From: Rikenellaceae bacterium
GTDB taxonomy: Bacteria; Bacteroidota; Bacteroidia; Bacteroidales; Rikenellaceae
Direction of reading: 5' to 3'
DNA length: 8,718 nt
Assembly (NCBI GenBank): GCA_020859745.1
Contig: JAJBVQ010000079.1
Coordinates: 1 to 8,718, forward strand
The notes under the pieces are model-generated. The model saw only the letters and a list, made by a program, of their open reading frames with translations. It was not told the origin of the DNA and made no database searches. Positions 6,579 through 8,718 of this stretch are shown here, piece by piece. Position 1 is the stretch's first letter. Every line of letters starts with the position of its first letter. Both the position numbers and the translations under genes were made by a program.

Positions 6579-6638
6579 CGGGCCCGCTGGGTTTCCAAAC
6601 TGTAACTATCCTAAGCCCCCGCGTCAGCGGCGGGCCCG
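6579..6638 (-). repeat. Palindrome-bounded intergenic element, copy 2 (inverted)
   Basis: Read on the minus strand: CGGGCCCG (6638-6631), core CCGCTGACGCGG (6630-6619), a spacer of 32 bases containing GGAAAC, then CGGGCCCG (6586-6579). The order of parts and the loop TGAC match the copy before the exonuclease gene. The stem is CCGC/GCGG here against CCAC/GTGG there, a compensated base-pair change. On the plus strand the core extends to an eight-base-pair stem at 6615-6635 with one bulged C. Homology between the two copies is inferred from shared architecture and short motifs. Confidence 0.45.
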
Positions 6639-6719
6639 GAGCCACCCCCGGCGGAGGGCCGCTATAGGGTATTACAGCCCTAACGGTGTGCCCGCGGCAC
6701 CTCCGCTGGCTCCGGCCCG
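6631..6719. repeat. Long imperfect stem, about 25 base pairs
   Basis: Positions 6631-6644 pair with 6707-6719 (13 pairs, one bulged C). After an unpaired six-base stretch on the left arm, 6651-6657 pairs with 6700-6706 (GCGGAGG/CCTCCGC). One bulged A later, 6658-6662 pairs with 6694-6698 (GCCGC/GCGGC). The loop region contains a further small stem, TAGGG/CCCTA (6665-6669 and 6678-6682). A competing small hairpin, GTGCC/GGCAC, is possible at 6688-6700. It could be a structured RNA, a bidirectional terminator or a mobile repeat. Confidence 0.5.
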
Positions 6720-6835
6720 CCCGTTGCGCCAAAATTGAGGCTGTGACAGATTTAAGATGCGTTAGCAGCATCGGTTATTCACAAAAACAACAGTTCCCTC
6801 AAACCCGAAGAATGTGGGTGTCGAAAAGCGATCGG

Positions 6836-7831
6836 TTATTTCGGTACGCGGACGGTCATAAAGATCGCTTCGACCTGCCGGACATAGTCCCTCATCGGAA
6901 CATTGTTGTTCGGCGACGGAGAAAAGACATAGCCGTCGATCGCCAGCATGCGGTTCCGCGCCGCGTCGTACGTCGTATAGTTGATGAACGGCCCCCCCAT
7001 GAAATCGCCCATTACATCCCAGAAGCCCCGCACCTGGTTCCACTGGCGGCCATTCACCGTCAGCGTCTTCTGGTCCGGCATCGCCGCACTGCTCGTGGTC
7101 ATGTAGCTCCCGTCCGACGGCCCCGGCACCTGCATCACCGCCGCATTGCGCGCCGCGATGATATTCCCCGCCGCGTCGTTGCGCGCCGCCGAAGAGTCCG
7201 CCGGATAGGTGTAGATCGTGAATCCTACGCTCGCCAGCGGCAGCTCGTACGAAATCCACAGGAAATTCGTCGTATCGATGCGCACCTTATACCCCTTCGG
7301 AATGCTCATGTCGAAACCGAACTTCTCCCGGATCAGGTCGCTGATCTTCGTGTCCCGGAACCTTTCGGCCCGCGCCACGAAACGGTCGCGCTCCGCGATC
7401 TCGTACAGCTTCACCAGCTCCGAACGGTAAGTGTGCAGGAAAGCCGCCAGCGAATCCGCCGTCGGCGCCGTCACCGTCACCTCCAGCTGCGGCGCCGAAT
7501 TGACATCGTACGAAGCGGTCATGTCCGCCTTCGCGTACCGGGCGCCCGTGCGCAGGATCAGGATATTGCGGTGCTTGCTGACCGTCGCCTTGTAGCTGGC
7601 CGGCGGCACGCTGTAAACGGTGAACCGCGGCTCCGGCTGGTTGATCATCTCCACCTCGTCGGAGAAGATCGCCCGGGCCGTATCCCCCGCCGGCCCCTGC
7701 CAGAGATCGGCGGGAGTCACGACGAAAAGCTCGTACGGCTTGCCCGTCGAAGAGACCTTGACGTCGCCCGTATGGCAGGCCGTGAACGCCAGCGCAAGGG
7801 CCGGGAGCAAGGCGAAAGTGATTTTTTTCAT
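6836..7831 (-). CDS. DUF4837-family lipoprotein
   Basis: The 331-residue product begins with a lipoprotein signal peptide: MKK, a hydrophobic core to about residue 17, and the lipobox LAFTAC with Cys19 as the acylated residue. The rest resembles DUF4837, a Bacteroidetes family of unknown function. Recognisable parts are the opening SSTGKPYELFVV (27-38), NQPEPRF (64-70) and the SKHRNILIL stretch (85-93). The residues after Cys19 (HTGDVKV) lack a strong acidic surface-export signal, so retention in the periplasmic leaflet is more likely than surface display, though this is inference. It is a single-gene unit on the minus strand, convergent with the exonuclease and divergent from the deacetylase. 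The opposite strand is also open for about 420 codons, but that product is rich in Arg and His and has no family features. Function is not known. Confidence 0.85.
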   Translation of the reverse strand: MKKITFALLPALALAFTACHTGDVKVSSTGKPYELFVVTPADLWQGPAGDTARAIFSDEVEMINQPEPRFTVYSVPPASYKATVSKHRNILILRTGARYAKADMTASYDVNSAPQLEVTVTAPTADSLAAFLHTYRSELVKLYEIAERDRFVARAERFRDTKISDLIREKFGFDMSIPKGYKVRIDTTNFLWISYELPLASVGFTIYTYPADSSAARNDAAGNIIAARNAAVMQVPGPSDGSYMTTSSAAMPDQKTLTVNGRQWNQVRGFWDVMGDFMGGPFINYTTYDAARNRMLAIDGYVFSPSPNNNVPMRDYVRQVEAIFMTVRVPK

Positions 7832-7861
7832 GGTCGTATCGGTATTAGAGTGGATGGTTCG

Positions 7862-7886
7862 CGCCGGGCATCTTCCCCGCCGGGCA
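7862..7886. repeat. Short direct repeat in the leader of the DUF4837 gene
   Basis: CGCCGGGCA occurs at 7862-7870 and again at 7878-7886, a spacing of 16 bases. Both copies lie between the predicted minus-strand -7 box and the gene start. They could form part of a regulator site, but in such GC-rich DNA a chance match is quite possible. Confidence 0.25.
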
Positions 7887-7899
7887 GACGGGCGCTTCG

Positions 7900-7907
7900 C
7901 AAATGTA
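7900..7907 (-). promoter_or_regulatory. Bacteroidetes-type -7 box for the DUF4837 gene
   Basis: The minus strand reads TACATTTG, which fits TAnnTTTG. It lies about 70 bases before the minus-strand ATG at 7831. It is arranged back to back with the plus-strand box at 7927-7934, with 19 bases between them. No -33 TTTG was seen. Confidence 0.45.
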
Positions 7908-7926
7908 GCGATAATTCTTTTTTATC

Positions 7927-7934
7927 TATCTTTG
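7927..7934 (+). promoter_or_regulatory. Bacteroidetes-type -7 box for the deacetylase gene
   Basis: TATCTTTG fits the TAnnTTTG consensus and follows a run of T. It lies 34 bases before ATG 7969, giving a leader of roughly 28 bases. The surrounding 7900-7960 is the most AT-rich part of this spacer, as expected for a promoter. Confidence 0.6.
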
Positions 7935-7968
7935 CAGTAATTCTTCACTAAAACGGGCCCCTTCAGGT

Positions 7969-8577
7969 ATGTATTTCCGTCCGCCGAAATTCATCAAGCG
8001 CCTCTTTCCCGAGCTGAACTGGAACCTCCGGGAGCCCGGAACCATCTTCCTGACCTTCGACGACGGCCCTACCCCCGAAGTGACCGAATGGGTACTCGAC
8101 ACACTGGACAAATACGATGCCAAGGCCACCTTTTTCTGCCTCGGGAAGAACGTAGACCTGCGCCCCGACATCTTCCGCAAGATTAAAGCCAGGGGGCATG
8201 CCGTGGGCAACCATTCGTACAGCCACATCAAGGGCTGGGGAACCCCGACCGGACGCTACCTGGAGGATGCCGACCTGGCCAACGGCCTGATCCGCACCAA
8301 CCTGTACAGACCGCCATACGGACGCATCACCCCCAGCCAAATCCGGCGCATCTCGGAACGGTACCATATCATTATGTGGGACATCCTCAGCCGCGACTAT
8401 TCGCAGGTCGTCTCGCCCGAAGCCTGCGTGCGGAACGTCACCAAACACCTGCACGAAGGGTCGATCGTCGTGTTCCACGACTCGGTCAAAGCCTCGCGGA
8501 ACCTATACTACGCCCTGCCCCGCGTGCTGGAGGCGATCCGGCGGGCCGGTCTGCGGTGTAAAAGCATCGAACTTTAA
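7969..8577 (+). CDS. Polysaccharide deacetylase, NodB/CE4 family
   Basis: The 202-residue protein is a single NodB-homology domain, a metal-dependent hydrolase that removes acetyl groups from N-acetylated sugars such as those in peptidoglycan. The motifs appear in order: TFDDGP at 29-34 (catalytic base Asp31, metal ligand Asp32), HSYSH at 82-86 (metal ligands His82 and His86), RPPYG at 114-118, the MWD...D region at 136-143, and FHDS at 169-172 with catalytic His170. There is no signal peptide or membrane anchor: the N-terminus MYFRPPKFIKRLFPEL is basic and only mildly hydrophobic. Location is therefore uncertain, although most family members act outside the cytoplasm. ATG 7969 follows a TATCTTTG promoter box closely. 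Twelve bases separate it from the YqaA-like gene, suggesting co-transcription. The actual substrate is unknown. Confidence 0.9.
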   Translation: MYFRPPKFIKRLFPELNWNLREPGTIFLTFDDGPTPEVTEWVLDTLDKYDAKATFFCLGKNVDLRPDIFRKIKARGHAVGNHSYSHIKGWGTPTGRYLEDADLANGLIRTNLYRPPYGRITPSQIRRISERYHIIMWDILSRDYSQVVSPEACVRNVTKHLHEGSIVVFHDSVKASRNLYYALPRVLEAIRRAGLRCKSIEL

Positions 8578-8589
8578 CGTCCCCGGGGC

Positions 8590-8718
8590 ATGGAGTGGCT
8601 GCTCAATCTGGGATACCTCGGCCTGTTCATCGGCTCGCTGCTGGCGGCGACCATCGTCCCGTTCAGCTCCGACTTCCTGCTGGTGGGGATGCTGGCAGCG
8701 GGGGGCAATGTGGTGTGG
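8590..8718 (+). CDS. YqaA-family membrane protein (5' part only)
   Basis: The window ends after 43 codons of an open frame. The visible N-terminus, MEWLLNLGYLGLFIGSLLAAT followed by IVPFSSDFLLVGMLAAGGN, matches the start of YqaA-like proteins, small inner-membrane proteins related to DedA/VTT-domain families. A hydrophobic helix covers about residues 4-22, and the PFSSD turn typical of the family follows. Function in the family is poorly defined; roles in membrane lipid handling have been proposed for the wider superfamily. The gene starts 12 bases after the deacetylase stop. The gap contains the palindrome CCCCGGGG rather than a clear ribosome binding site. The remainder lies outside the window. 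Confidence 0.75.
   Translation, partial: MEWLLNLGYLGLFIGSLLAATIVPFSSDFLLVGMLAAGGNVVW

Larger units (their letters stand above)
6520..6835. other. Structured 316-base spacer between convergent genes
   Basis: No gene is supported here. The stretch separates the exonuclease (plus) from the DUF4837 gene (minus), so both transcripts must end in it. It holds an inverted repeat TACCCT/AGGGTA (6537-6542 and 6556-6561), the 12-base palindrome AGCGGGCCCGCT (6577-6588), a hairpin at 6615-6635, a long imperfect stem at 6631-6719, and a small stem GATGC/GCATC (6756-6760 and 6768-6772). None is followed by a strong T run on either strand. The left two thirds are very GC-rich, while 6731-6835 is more AT-rich. 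Confidence 0.6.

Noticed and set aside
6520..6835. tRNA or other standard RNA gene in the structured spacer
   Set aside because: No cloverleaf with T-loop and anticodon signatures was found; the pairing is one long stem.
6686..7951. A plus-strand open frame of about 420 codons opposite the DUF4837 gene
   Set aside because: Its product is dominated by Arg and His, as expected for the antisense of a GC-rich gene. The minus strand has a signal peptide, lipobox and family motifs.
8578..8589. CCCCGGGG palindrome between the deacetylase and YqaA-like genes as an operator or terminator
   Set aside because: Eight bases of G and C with no loop are too short to support a terminator, and such palindromes are common in this base composition.

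Overview
The window reads as chromosome from a GC-rich member of the Bacteroidetes, probably order Bacteroidales; Alistipes or another Rikenellaceae is my best guess. The supporting signs are several -7 boxes of the Bacteroidetes form TAnnTTTG upstream of genes, almost no Shine-Dalgarno sequences, a lipoprotein of the Bacteroidetes-associated DUF4837 type, and a GC-rich base composition. The genus is inference.

Layout. Positions 1-125 hold a probable terminator hairpin and a promoter. Positions 126-1630 hold a translationally coupled MlaE-type permease and MlaF-type ATPase, the inner-membrane engine of a Mla/MCE phospholipid transporter. Positions 1712-5740 hold a tight four-gene operon: a family 2 glycosyltransferase, a small membrane protein made of two LAB_N domains, an ArnT-like (GT83) membrane glycosyltransferase, and a UDP-glucuronate 4-epimerase. 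A hairpin-rich spacer (5741-6012) then precedes a stand-alone DEDDh exonuclease (6013-6519). A second highly structured spacer (6520-6835) separates this from a convergent DUF4837 lipoprotein gene (6836-7831, minus strand). A divergent promoter region (7832-7968) drives that lipoprotein and, on the plus strand, a NodB-type polysaccharide deacetylase (7969-8577). The deacetylase is followed closely by the start of a YqaA-family membrane protein that runs off the right edge.

How the genes may work together. Most of the window concerns the cell envelope. The central operon has the parts of a lipid-linked sugar transfer system: a donor-sugar epimerase, a cytosolic enzyme to charge a polyprenyl phosphate, a small membrane protein in the position normally held by a flippase, and a periplasm-facing GT83 transferase. 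I propose that it places a uronic acid, probably galacturonate, on lipid A or another envelope acceptor, with the double LAB_N protein as the flippase candidate. That assignment is inference.

The most unusual non-coding signal is a pair of diverged palindrome-bounded elements in opposite orientation on either side of the exonuclease gene. They share a hairpin core CC(A/G)CTGACG(T/C)GG whose stem changes are compensatory. A long imperfect stem (about 25 base pairs) lies next to the second copy. They look like an intergenic repeat family or structured RNA elements. No tRNA, rRNA, CRISPR array, transposase or integrase was seen.
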